Shown one piece after another: positions 23,478 to 32,469 of a DNA stretch of 64,000 bases. The notes under the pieces were generated by a model that was given only the letters and a program-made list of their open reading frames with translations, had not been told where the DNA came from and made no database searches. Each line of letters starts with the position of its first letter. Positions within the stretch are counted from its first letter, which is position 1. Source of the DNA: Bufo bufo (taxonomy: Eukaryota > Chordata > Amphibia > Anura > Bufonidae); contig NC_053390.1 in the NCBI RefSeq assembly GCF_905171765.1, positions 214,701,208 to 214,765,207 of the forward strand, in the 5' to 3' direction. Position numbers and translations under genes: made by a program.

Positions 23478-24204
23478 ATATTGGTTAAGCTTACTCCTCA
23501 ATAATAGTAATGTTCAATCCTGTGGTGGCATCCTATTCCTCTGGAAGGGATGCACATATAGGAGACATACTACTATTTCACAATTTTCCAAAACAACCTG
23601 GTATTGTGTCCAGCTCTTTCTATCTAGTTCTTGTTGCTGCGAACCTGCAAGAAATGTCAGTTTTAATTTGCTACGATCTTGCTCTGTAGCGTTGTCACGG
23701 ACGCCTCCATTGTGGGACGTACTGTGAGGTTACCTTGTGTTGACATGTTCTCCGTGGTAACCGCTCTCTCCCTCCGCCTCCTGATCCGATTGGTCGCCGT
23801 AATCATGTGGTATCGGCGGCGGCGTCTGGTGCGTCACGGCGCATGCGCGTGACGTCACACGCCGACGCCGATGCTGACAGGGCGGTCTCCCTGGAAGAGG
23901 CGCGCTGGGGATCTATTTAAACATCATGAAGGTATGTGTCAGTGTGGCTGGTATAGGTTGATGAACCCCCTTAACATTAGGGACACTACCTTTAGTGAGG
24001 ACCACCAGATCCTTACACACCAAGGAGCAGAGAAGCATTTATTCCTCTGTAGCATGGCAATCCTGCACCATGGATGCCTGCCCCTAGACTTTGACTCTGA
24101 ACCTTGGGTCTAGTCTTTCATGTAACCGTCCTACTGCAGCATATGTTTGACTGCTACTTGCGGTCATAGACGGTATATTTTTCGTTTTGTCTCTACATGC
24201 ATTT

Positions 24205-24250
24205 TATCCCCCTGAGGAGTCGACACGACAGAAACGTGCCACGTCGGGAG
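24205..24250 (+). ncRNA. Hammerhead ribozyme-like motif, copy C
   Basis: CTGAGGA begins at 24212, followed by stem II, GAAA and stem III, with the predicted cleavage after C24245. It lies 4553 nucleotides upstream of the same position in copy D. RNA crossing both would be cut to exactly one unit if the motif is active. Confidence 0.65.
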
Positions 24251-24911
24251 GCCTGTAGTCGCTTTGTGTTTTTTATGTTTGTTCACTAGACTAGGGTTCA
24301 GGTCCATAACTAGGGACAGGTATCCGGACGGGGTCGCTCTTTTCAGGGCGAGTGCTCTGTGTAGACAGGCAGCATGGGAGCAGGCCCCAATCCTACCAAG
24401 TATATAGGGTGATATAGGGCACAGCATCCATACTCTCATGACTGTTTTTCCCTGTCTACACTCCCTTCCGTCAGGCCTGACTCCCTTACCACGCTGATCC
24501 TAGTCATCTGGTCGGTCAGGTAAGACTGTCTGTGTCCACACCGGCGCAGCAGTTACATCTTATATTCTTGTCCTACCAGAAGTGGGGTATCCGTCCTGGA
24601 ACCCCAATACATGTTATACTTGTGTTGGTTGGGTTATACTGTTAGCATTCACCTATGCGTATCAGTGCTAAGTTTTGTCTTTTTTCTTTACCAGCAGTGG
24701 GGTATCCACCCAGAACCCCTTGACTATATGTTTTGTATTGTGATGCATCTTCAGGTGTATATTTTAATGTATATCATATAAAGGTTAGATTTTAGAAGGA
24801 TATTTCCCCACACTCTTTCATTGTGGGCCACTCACATCTTTGAAATCTTGAAATATCAATGGGATTATTGTCACAAATAGTCTCAATCAGATATCTATCA
24901 TTCCCACTGAT

Positions 24912-25691
24912 ATGGCAGGATTCCTAGCGACAGGATTTGATGCAGAGAACTGGTTACATGAGGCCAAGGATATATTCTCTGATAAACAGTTCAATCAGAA
25001 AAAGTACTTACCATCCTTTCAAACCGCCTTTGTAGATCTTACCCAGGTCTACAAAGAACAGATTACGTCCTGGTGGGAGGTGCAAAGTCTGGACAATTAC
25101 ATTAAAAATAATATTGTCCCAAGGGGGCTGCGTATCTCTCTCCTCCCAGCGGCTCGTCTACGACAACACCCCGGCTTCTTAACTAAGTGGGAGCAGGAAG
25201 CCACAAATAGTTCCCTTAGGCTTATGAGGCTTCTGCTGGATGAGGAGAGAGCTAATCTAGCCACCCTTAGTCAGAAATTGATAGAATACACGGAGGTTGT
25301 ACAGACTTTTTCACAGGAAGCGGAATTCCAGAACAAAGAAAAGCAGCTCCAACTTACCCTAGAAAAATATCAATATCACCTAAAAGAAAGAAAACACCGG
25401 CAGTTTATTAGAGATCTCTCAGATTTTAAAGAAAACCGTATATATTCCTCTCTTGGTAACACAAGAAGAGATACTGTACCAAGCAATTCTGAGAGATCTT
25501 CTACTGAAACTGACCACTCCGATTCGGAGAGAGAAACTGTCCCTAAAGTGAGTCAACATCCCAATAGGGGCAGGTACAGGAAGGGTAAAGGTCGTGGTTC
25601 ATACAGAGGCCAGGATAACCGTTTTTTAGGCCAGTTCAATCAGACTATGGAATATCCGCTACGCAGTCGCACACAGAAACCTCCGAATTAG
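24912..25691 (+). CDS. Penelope-like ORF1, copy D: coiled-coil, basic C terminus
   Basis: The 259-residue product is identical to that of copy A. The ATG lies 75 bases into the unit and is the first in the leader region. The helical heptad region (about 97-172) suggests self-association; the RGRYRKGKGRGSYRG stretch near the end suggests nucleic-acid binding. The frame ends with TAG at 25689-25691, while the ORF2 frame is already open from 25619. If ribosomes shift -1 at 25622-25628, the last 20 or so ORF1 residues are replaced by ORF2 sequence. No named domain recognised. Confidence 0.8.
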   Translation: MAGFLATGFDAENWLHEAKDIFSDKQFNQKKYLPSFQTAFVDLTQVYKEQITSWWEVQSLDNYIKNNIVPRGLRISLLPAARLRQHPGFLTKWEQEATNSSLRLMRLLLDEERANLATLSQKLIEYTEVVQTFSQEAEFQNKEKQLQLTLEKYQYHLKERKHRQFIRDLSDFKENRIYSSLGNTRRDTVPSNSERSSTETDHSDSERETVPKVSQHPNRGRYRKGKGRGSYRGQDNRFLGQFNQTMEYPLRSRTQKPPN

Positions 25692-28030
25692 TTTTGGGAC
25701 CACAAGTCTTAAACCTTTCATCACGTGTCCTCAGTATCGATGAGACTAAAGCCCTAGAACTAGGCCTGACGTTTGTACCCACCCCAAAATTTGACAGATT
25801 TGCATCTGTCAAAGATATTAATTTGTTTATTCGCAAGTTAAGGTGGCATAAACACTTTAGATTAATGGACCGTCGCCAATGTCTTGAATTGGGGATTCCT
25901 ACTGACTTACTTAAGGATGTACAACTATTACAGTCCTTGAACTCCAATGAGGACACTACCAAGGGTAACGGTCCATTTACTAATCTAAAAGTGAAAAGTA
26001 CCAAGATGCCACCCACTGCGAACGAAGTGTCATGTATAGATGTATTCCTAAACATGGTCACCAGGGATCTAGAGGACCTCAGAGTGTCCACGCATCATTC
26101 CAACTGCGCCGAGTCCGTGACCACTGCTATTTCTTCATTAGCTGATGACCACCACATTGTCATCAAACCCGCTGACAAGGGGGGGAATGTCGTGGTCATG
26201 GACGCGGTGCAATATGAGAATATGTGTAGGAATATACTATCAGACACAGGGACGTATGAAGTTCTGTATAATGACCCCACCGAGGGATATAGGCGTGAAC
26301 TTAAAATTATTTTGGATGAAGCGAAAGCTACCAATATCATTAATGCTGAGGAATTTGCTTTTCTCTTTCCCCTGCATCCCCGTAAATCTACATTTTACAG
26401 TCTCCCCAAAGTGCATAAGGGGGTTAGTCCTCTGAAGGGGAGACCCATTGTTTCGGGGGTGGACAATCTTAACCAGAATCTGGGTATTTACATCGACCGG
26501 ATATTGGCACCGTTTGTCACGGCTCTCCCCTCCCATGTCAGAGATACCACCGACCTCCTTAAGCGTTTGGAGGGTCTGACATTGGAGGAGACCTGTCTCC
26601 TTTCCAGTATTGACGTTGAGGCCCTTTATTCCTCGATACCACATAATTTGGGCCTCAGGGCTGTAGAACATTTCCTTCGGTCACGGGGATGTCAGTATCG
26701 CGCCCACAGCCAATTTGTCCTGCGTCTTCTTGAGTTTACGTTAACACGTAATTTTTTCACCTTTGATGGGAGGACCTACCACCAGCTCAGGGGTACTGCG
26801 ATGGGGAGTCCCTGCGCCCCATCGTATGCTAATCTATTCCTGGGCTGGTGGGAGGAGACCATCGTTTTCAAGGAAGACGAGGCTCTTGACACTTATGAAA
26901 TTGGCTTGTGGGCGCGATACATCGACGACATCTTCATACTCTGGAATGGAGATCAGGGGACCTTTGAAGCCTTCGTCCAGCATCTCAATCAGAACAATAT
27001 TGGCATGCACTTCACCTGTGAGTCGCACCCCACGACTTTGCCATTCCTGGATATTAAAATCTCCAGGAACGCGAAGGGTGAACTGGACACGTCGATCTAT
27101 AGGAAGGCCACCTCTACGAATTCCCTCCTGAGGTGGGAGAGTAACCATCCTCTCCCACTCAGGACTGGAATTCCTAGAGGTCAGTACTTGCGTTTGAGAC
27201 GCAACTGCTCAGACAAGCATGATTTTATTCGCCAAGCAGCTGATCTGAGGACGAGATTTTTGTCCAGGGGATACCCCGACTTTGTGTTGAGATCGGCATT
27301 CCAGAAAGCCCTGTCCCGACCAAGATGCTCACTGCTCACTTCCAATCAACTATCCACTCCACCCACTAAGGTCATGAGAATCATCACCAATTTCGATAGG
27401 GGGTCTAAACAAGTCAGGCAGATTTTGGGGCGCCATTGGCAAGTCCTCAAAATGGACCCTGACTTAAAAGACGTTTTAGGTGACCAACCACAAATAACCT
27501 ATCGTAGGGGGCCGAACATACGTGATAAGCTAGTGCATAGTCACTATGCACCCGATCGCACCAAGACCACCTGGTTGCGATGTAGAACTGTGGGTTGTTA
27601 TAGATGTGGAAATTGTATAGCGTGCAAACGCATACAGGTTAGCAAGTCATTTGTGAGCAATGTCACAGGCAAGACATATTCAATCCCGCATTTCATTAAC
27701 TGTAAATCCAGAGGGGTCATATATCGGATCCAGTGTGAATGTGGGATTGAATATGTAGGTAAAACGATACGGGAATTCAGGAGGCGGATAGGGGAGCACT
27801 TGGGGGACATCTCACACAAAAGAGATACCCCAATCTCTAAACACGTCCATACTGTGCACAATGGTAGAGCCTCTCTGAAGTTCCTCGGTTTTGATGTGGT
27901 CAAACCACCTGTGAGAGGGGGCAACTGGGACAAATGTCTGCTTCAGCAAGAATCCCGATGGATATTCCACCTTAAAACATCTGCACCCTTGGGCCTGAAC
28001 GAAAGGCTGGACTATGGGTGCTTTATATAG
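25619..28030 (+). CDS. Penelope-like ORF2, copy D: reverse transcriptase + GIY-YIG endonuclease
   Basis: Open from 25619 (just after a TAA) to 28030; 778 residues counted from the TTG at 25694. Order of parts: Penelope-type N-terminal region, reverse transcriptase with D307 and YIDD (409-412), cysteine cluster (635-644), GIY-YIG nuclease (674 onward). It would carry out target nicking and reverse transcription of the element RNA. There is no ATG before residue 58, although residues 10-36 are conserved family sequence, so expression as an ORF1-ORF2 fusion by -1 frameshifting is the simplest reading; reinitiation or non-ATG start are alternatives. Intact and identical in protein to copy A, so this is the best candidate for an active copy. 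Confidence 0.93.
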   Translation, partial: PFFRPVQSDYGISATQSHTETSELVLGPQVLNLSSRVLSIDETKALELGLTFVPTPKFDRFASVKDINLFIRKLRWHKHFRLMDRRQCLELGIPTDLLKDVQLLQSLNSNEDTTKGNGPFTNLKVKSTKMPPTANEVSCIDVFLNMVTRDLEDLRVSTHHSNCAESVTTAISSLADDHHIVIKPADKGGNVVVMDAVQYENMCRNILSDTGTYEVLYNDPTEGYRRELKIILDEAKATNIINAEEFAFLFPLHPRKSTFYSLPKVHKGVSPLKGRPIVSGVDNLNQNLGIYIDRILAPFVTALPSHVRDTTDLLKRLEGLTLEETCLLSSIDVEALYSSIPHNLGLRAVEHFLRSRGCQYRAHSQFVLRLLEFTLTRNFFTFDGRTYHQLRGTAMGSPCAPSYANLFLGWWEETIVFKEDEALDTYEIGLWARYIDDIFILWNGDQGTFEAFVQHLNQNNIGMHFTCESHPTTLPFLDIKISRNAKGELDTSIYRKATSTNSLLRWESNHPLPLRTGIPRGQYLRLRRNCSDKHDFIRQAADLRTRFLSRGYPDFVLRSAFQKALSRPRCSLLTSNQLSTPPTKVMRIITNFDRGSKQVRQILGRHWQVLKMDPDLKDVLGDQPQITYRRGPNIRDKLVHSHYAPDRTKTTWLRCRTVGCYRCGNCIACKRIQVSKSFVSNVTGKTYSIPHFINCKSRGVIYRIQCECGIEYVGKTIREFRRRIGEHLGDISHKRDTPISKHVHTVHNGRASLKFLGFDVVKPPVRGGNWDKCLLQQESRWIFHLKTSAPLGLNERLDYGCFI
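25622..25628 (+). promoter_or_regulatory. Candidate -1 frameshift slippery site, copy D
   Basis: T TTT TTA in the ORF1 frame (CGT TTT TTA), four bases after the last ORF2-frame stop (TAA 25616-25618) and 61 bases before the ORF1 stop. Position, heptamer and reading relation (0 to -1) all fit programmed -1 frameshifting. Confidence 0.55.
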
Positions 28031-28757
28031 ATATTGGTTAAGCTTACTCCTCAATAATAGTAATGTTCAATCCTGTGGTGGCATCCTATTCCTCTGGAAG
28101 GGATGCACATATAGGAGACATACTACTATTTCACAATTTTCCAAAACAACCTGGTATTGTGTCCAGCTCTTTCTATCTAGTTCTTGTTGCTGCGAACCTG
28201 CAAGAAATGTCAGTTTTAATTTGCTACGATCTTGCTCTGTAGCGTTGTCACGGACGCCTCCATTGTGGGACGTACTGTGAGGTTACCTTGTGTTGACATG
28301 TTCTCCGTGGTAACCGCTCTCTCCCTCCGCCTCCTGATCCGATTGGTCGCCGTAATCATGTGGTATCGGCGGCGGCGTCTGGTGCGTCACGGCGCATGCG
28401 CGTGACGTCACACGCCGACGCCGATGCTGACAGGGCGGTCTCCCTGGAAGAGGCGCGCTGGGGATCTATTTAAACATCATGAAGGTATGTGTCAGTGTGG
28501 CTGGTATAGGTTGATGAACCCCCTTAACATTAGGGATACTACCTTTAGTGAGGACCACCAGATCCTTACACACCAAGGAGCAGAGAAGCATTTATTCCTC
28601 TGTAGCATGGCAATCCTGCACCATGGATGCCTGCCCCTAGACTTTGACTCTGAACCTTGGGTCTAGTCTTTCATGTAACCGTCCTACTGCAGCATATGTT
28701 TGACTGCTACTTGCGGTCATAGACGGTATATTTTTCGTTTTGTCTCTACATGCATTT

Positions 28758-28803
28758 TATCCCCCTGAGGAGTCGACACGACAGAAACGTGCCACGTCGG
28801 GAG
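28758..28803 (+). ncRNA. Hammerhead ribozyme-like motif, copy D
   Basis: Same core as in copy C, with CTGAGGA starting at 28765 and predicted cleavage after C28798. It sits ~0.75 kb downstream of the ORF2 stop. Confidence 0.65.
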
Positions 28804-29224
28804 GCCTGTAGTCGCTTTGTGTTTTTTATGTTTGTTCACTAGACTAGGGTTCAGGTCCATAACTAGGGACAGGTATCCGGACGGGGTCGCTCTTTTCAGG
28901 GCGAGTGCTCTGTGTAGACAGGCAGCATGGGAGCAGGCCCCAATCCTACCAAGTATATAGGGTGATATAGGGCACAGCATCCATACTCTCATGACTGTTT
29001 TTCCCTGTCTACACTCCCTTCCGTCAGGCCTGACTCCCTTACCACGCTGATCCTAGTCATCTGGTCGGTCAGGTAAGACTGTCTGTGTCCACACCGGCGC
29101 AGCAGTTACATCTTATATTCTTGTCCTACCAGAAGTGGGGTATCCGTCCTGGAACCCCAATACATGTTATACTTGTGTTGGTTGGGTTATACTGTTAGCA
29201 TTCACCTATGCGTATCAGTGCTAA

Positions 29225-29226
<2 letters not shown>

Positions 29227-29255
<29 letters not shown>

Positions 29256-29260
29256 TTTTC
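29227..29260. repeat. Expanded T tract unique to copy D
   Basis: A run of about 29 T bases replaces the short T run at the same place in copies A, B and C. It accounts for most of the length difference between D and A. Confidence 0.85.
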
Positions 29261-29410
29261 TTTACCAGCAGTGGGGTATCCACCCAGAACCCCTTGACTA
29301 TATGTTTTGTATTGTGATGCATCTTCAGGTGTATATTTTAATGTATATCATATAAAGGTTAGATTTTAGAAGGATATTTCCCCACACTCTTTCATTGTGG
29401 GCCACTCACA

Positions 29411-29471
29411 GCTTTGAAATCTTGAAATATCAATGGGATTATTGTCACAAATAGTCTCAATCAGATATCTA
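29411..29471 (+). mobile_element. 61-base start of a further Penelope unit
   Basis: After the unit end CCACTCACA the sequence continues with the same leader as copies A and D (CTTTGAAATCTTGAAATATC to CAGATATCTA), then enters the target duplication. It shows that synthesis ran past a unit boundary, as in a tandem template. Confidence 0.85.
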
Positions 29472-29995
29472 CCGGAGCAAAAAGCGCAGCATGCTGCGGT
29501 ATTTTCTCCGGCCAAAAAACGTTCCGTTCCGGAACTGAAGACATCCTGATGCATCCTGAACGGATTTCTCTCCATTCAGAATGCATTAGGATAAAACTGA
29601 TCAGGATTCTTCCGGCATAGAGCCCCGACGATAGAACTCTATGCCGGAAGACAAGAACGCAAGTGTGAAAGAGCCCTTACATGGGGAATGGAAGTATTTA
29701 CCAAGGTTACGCTACACAGTGATTTTGGGCGTGACACGTTGCGCACCCTGTCTTGCAGTGTAGCAGCGGTGCCATAAGAATGAATGAGGTCCTAGCGCGT
29801 CTCATGTGTTTGCTGCTGTGTTCAAATTGAAAAAGAAAACTGTTTTTGTTTTTCGAGTGTCACAGAAAACGTGCGAGCCGTGCAGCAACCAAAATTACCG
29901 CGTAGCTGAACCCTAAAAAAGCCTTTTAGGAGAGGTTACATGTCCTCGTTTAACTTCTCACAGCTGAGGGTTTGTTTCAGTTGTATCCAGTCTAA

Positions 29996-30202
29996 CGCTA
30001 GTTTCAAACTAGCTGCGGAGATCCGGCAGGCTAGTGTGGGCATTCCGTCATCGCCGGAGGTTTGTAAGGCTCCAACCGGCCCCAATAACTACAATGGGGA
30101 CCGGCAGAGATCCGTGCGCATTCTGGAAAATATCCTGAGAATCGGCCAGAAGAAAATCCGCTGAGTGCTTGCCGGATTTCAGTTGCTAGTGTGAAACTAG
30201 CC
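29996..30202. mobile_element. MITE, TAA target duplication
   Basis: TAA at 29993-29995 and 30203-30205 flank ends CGCTAGTTTCAAACTAGC and GCTAGTGTGAAACTAGCC. Short TIR element without coding sequence. Confidence 0.7.
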
Positions 30203-30339
30203 TAAGCTTTCCTGTAAGTGCATAACTTTTCATTACTCAGTGATGAGACGGAACAAGCCCTTCCAGCATTGCTCATTAAGAAATGGCACAAGGCATAAAG
30301 AGAATAAAGTATGGGATTAAGATCCAACTTCAGCTGTAA

Positions 30340-30813
30340 GGCCTCTTTCACACAAGCGAGTTTTCCGCGCGGGTCCAATGCGGACGTGAACGCATAGCAC
30401 CCGCACTGAATCCTGACCCATTCATTTCAATGGGTCTGTGCACATGAGTGTTGTTTTTCACACATCAGTTCTGTGTTGCATGAAAAAAGCAGCATGTTCT
30501 ATATTCTGCGTTTTTCACGCAGCCCTGGCCCCATAAAAGTGAAAGGGGCTTCAGTGAAAAACCGGAAGCAAGTGCGGATGCAATGCGTTTTTCACTGATG
30601 GTTGCTAGGAGATGTTGTTTGTAAACCTTCAGTTTTTTATCACGCGTATGAAAAAAAGCATCAAATCGCATTGCAACCGCGCGGAAAAAACTGAACAACT
30701 GAACGCAATCGCAGTCAAAACTGACTGAACTTGCTTGCAAAATGGTGCGAGTTTCACTGAACGCAGCCTGAACGCATCTGGACCTAATCCGTCACGCTCG
30801 TGTGAAAGAGACC
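30340..30813. mobile_element. MITE, TAA target duplication
   Basis: TAA flanks both ends (30337-30339 and 30814-30816). Ends read GGCCTCTTTCACACAAGCG and CGCTCGTGTGAAAGAGACC. The interior is related to the elements at 37440 and 50378 (GCGCGGGT...CAATGCG, TTTCAATGGG). Confidence 0.8.
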
Positions 30814-30929
30814 TAAGGGCGTGAAATCCGCTGCATGAAAGAATGCCAAACCCTGCTCCGAACAGCAGAGACACCGGAGCATTAACATGATTGATAATGC
30901 TCCGTGCCTCTCTGTGATCTTTTTACTAC

Positions 30930-31998
30930 AAAATGATCTTAATTAATGATCTTGTAGAAGGCTTGAATAGTAAAATATCAATTTTTGCAGATGACACTAA
31001 ACTGTGTAAAGTAATTATCACTGAAGAGGACAGTATACAGCTACAGAGGGATCTGGATAGATTGCAGGCTTGGGCAGATAAGTGGCAGATGAGGTTTAAC
31101 ACTGATAAATGTAAAGTTATGCAAATGGGGAGGAATAATGCAAGTCACCCGTACATGCTAAATGGTAAAACACTCGGTAACACTGACATGGAAAAGGATC
31201 TAGGAATTTTAATAAACAGCAAACTAAGCTGCAAAAACCAGTGTCAGGCAGCTGCTGCCAAGGACAATAAGATAATGGGTTGCATCAAAAGGGGCATAGA
31301 TGCCCGTGATGAGAACATAGTCCTGCCACTTTACAAATCGCTAGTCAGACCACACATGGAGTACTGTGTACAGTTCTGGGCTCCTGTAAACAAGGCAGAC
31401 ATAGCAGAGCTGGAGAGGGTCCAGAGGAGGGCAACTAAAGTAATAACTGGAATGGGGCAACTACAGTACCCTGAAAGATTATCAAAATTAGGGTTATTCA
31501 CTTTAGAAAAAAGACAACTGAGGGGAGATCTAATAACTATGTATAAATATATCAGGGGTCAGTACAGAGATCTCTCCCATCATCTATTTATCCCCAGGAC
31601 TGTGACTGTGACCGAGGGGACATCCTCTGCGTCTGGAGGAAAGAAGGTTTGTACCATAGAAGAGGATTCTTTACGGTAAGAGCAGTGAGACTATGGAACT
31701 CTCTGCCTGAGGAGGTGGTGATGGTGAGTACAATAAAGGAATTCAAGAGGGGCCTGGATGTATTTCTGGAGTGTAATAATATTACAGGCTATGGCTACTA
31801 GAGAGGGGTCGTTGATCCAGGGAGATATTCTGATTGCCTGATTGGAGTCGAGAAGGAATTTTTTATTCCCCTAAAGTGGGGAAAATTGGCTTCTACCTCA
31901 CAGGTGTTTTTTTTTGCCTTCCTCTGGATCAACTTGCAGGATAACAGGCGAACTGGATGGACAAATGTCTTTTTCCAGCCTTATGTACTATGTTACTA
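30930..31998 (+). mobile_element. L2/CR1-type LINE, 5'-truncated 3' end
   Basis: An open frame (30933-31679) encodes the end of a LINE reverse transcriptase: FADDTKL box, a DLDRLQAWADKW segment, EKDLGILI, LPLYKSLVRPHMEYCVQFW and ERVQRRATKVI. The order and wording match the C-terminal reverse transcriptase region of CR1/L2-group LINEs. Downstream is a recognisable coding remnant and a 3' tail ending GCCTTATGTACTATGTTACTA, as in L2-like elements. The 5' half (endonuclease, RT core) is absent. A frameshift near 31665 breaks the remaining frame. Dead copy. Confidence 0.85.
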
Positions 31999-32149
31999 AA
32001 ATCACAGTGACAACTTTATCTCACTGGGAAAGTTTTGTATCAAGGACAGCACCAACGTCCCACCTTCTGGAAGCGTTACGGTCACCAGCGTTAGACTCCT
32101 TCCCGCTGAAAGTAATAGGAATAAAACAAGATTATGACCAGCGTCTTCC

Positions 32150-32311
32150 TTGTGCAAGTTTTTATTCCTGATCAACACAGCAAACAGGCAATGTTTCGGC
32201 TTAACACAAGCCTTTTTCACACAGTGTGATGTTTATTATGGCTTGAGAAAGGCTTGTGTTAAGCCGAAACATTGCCTGTTTGCTGTGTTGATCGGGAATA
32301 AAAAACTTTAT
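32150..32311. repeat. Inverted repeat (60-bp arms) with hammerhead-like loop side
   Basis: The left arm 32155-32217 and right arm about 32243-32305 are reverse complements (AACACAGCAAACAGGCAATG / CATTGCCTGTTTGCTGTGTT), closed by about 25 bases. The right arm contains CTTGAGAAA, stem GGCTT-GTGTT-AAGCC, then GAAAC, an order similar to a hammerhead core although TTGAGAA departs from CUGANGA. Same general architecture as at 1.8-2.1 kb. Confidence 0.65.
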
Positions 32312-32469
32312 TTCACTGTGATTTTGCAGTAAGAAGATCACAGAGAGGCACGGAGTATTATCAATCATGTTAATGCTCCGTGTCTCTGCTGTCCAGAGCG
32401 CGGCTTGGCACTTTTTCACACAGCAGATTACCCGCACAGGATCCGCTCGTGTGAAAGAGCCCTAAGAGT

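Larger units (their letters stand above)
22657..24836 (+). mobile_element. Penelope copy C, 5'-truncated, upstream partner of D
   Basis: Plus-strand copy that starts inside ORF2 (residue ~506) and runs to the normal 3' end, directly followed by full copy D. A truncated copy upstream of a full one in direct orientation is the pseudo-LTR arrangement described for Penelope-like elements. The 3' region of C would then supply promoter and leader for D. Confidence 0.9.
24837..29410 (+). mobile_element. Penelope copy D, full length
   Basis: Full plus-strand unit of 4574 bases: leader 24837-24911, ORF1, ORF2 and the 3' region 28031-29410. It is about 21 bases longer than copy A, mainly from an expanded T tract at 29227-29260. 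It is followed by 61 bases of a further unit start. Confidence 0.9.
14881..29471. mobile_element. Penelope-like retroelement array in mirror order
   Basis: Four copies of one Penelope-like element are joined end to end: A (minus, 14881-19433, full), B (minus, 19434-22656, 5'-truncated), C (plus, 22657-24836, 5'-truncated) and D (plus, 24837-29410, full). A 61-base start of a further plus unit (29411-29471) ends the array. The whole array sits in one 14-bp target duplication (14867-14880 and 29472-29485). The inverted arms are 14881-21613 and 22657-29410, separated by a 1043-base loop present only in B. Penelope-like elements are known for partial tandem copies and inverted pieces. The copies differ at only a few bases, so the insertion is young. 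Confidence 0.9.
14307..29676. mobile_element. TTA-flanked MITE split by the Penelope array
   Basis: The left end GGCCTCTTTCACACTTGCG follows TTA (14304-14306). The right end CGCAAGTGTGAAAGAGCCC is followed by TTA (29677-29679). The two halves, 14307-14880 and 29472-29676, form one element of about 765 bases with a GC-rich internal palindrome (14505-14665). The 14-bp CCGGAGCAAAAAGC at each side of 14881-29471 is the target duplication of the retroelement array. The TTA target suggests PIF/Harbinger. Confidence 0.8.
30861..32393. repeat. 65-bp inverted repeat flanking LINE and hairpin
   Basis: The segment 30861-30927 (AACAGCAGAGACACCGGAGC onward) recurs in reverse complement at about 32328-32393 with few changes. 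Outer similarity continues to CTCGTGTGAAAGAGCCCTAA near 32460. This looks like one TIR element that later received the LINE insertion and contains the 32.15-32.31 kb hairpin. Confidence 0.65.

Noticed and set aside
14881..29471. Penelope mirror array as an assembly or library artefact
   Set aside because: Considered because missed-adapter reads create palindromes. The asymmetrical loop, copy-specific base differences, the copy D T tract and the outer target duplication argue against it, though only long reads can settle it.
14881..29471. LTR retrotransposon or endogenous retrovirus
   Set aside because: There is no gag/protease/integrase, no primer-binding site, and the reverse transcriptase is linked to a GIY-YIG nuclease, which defines Penelope-like elements.
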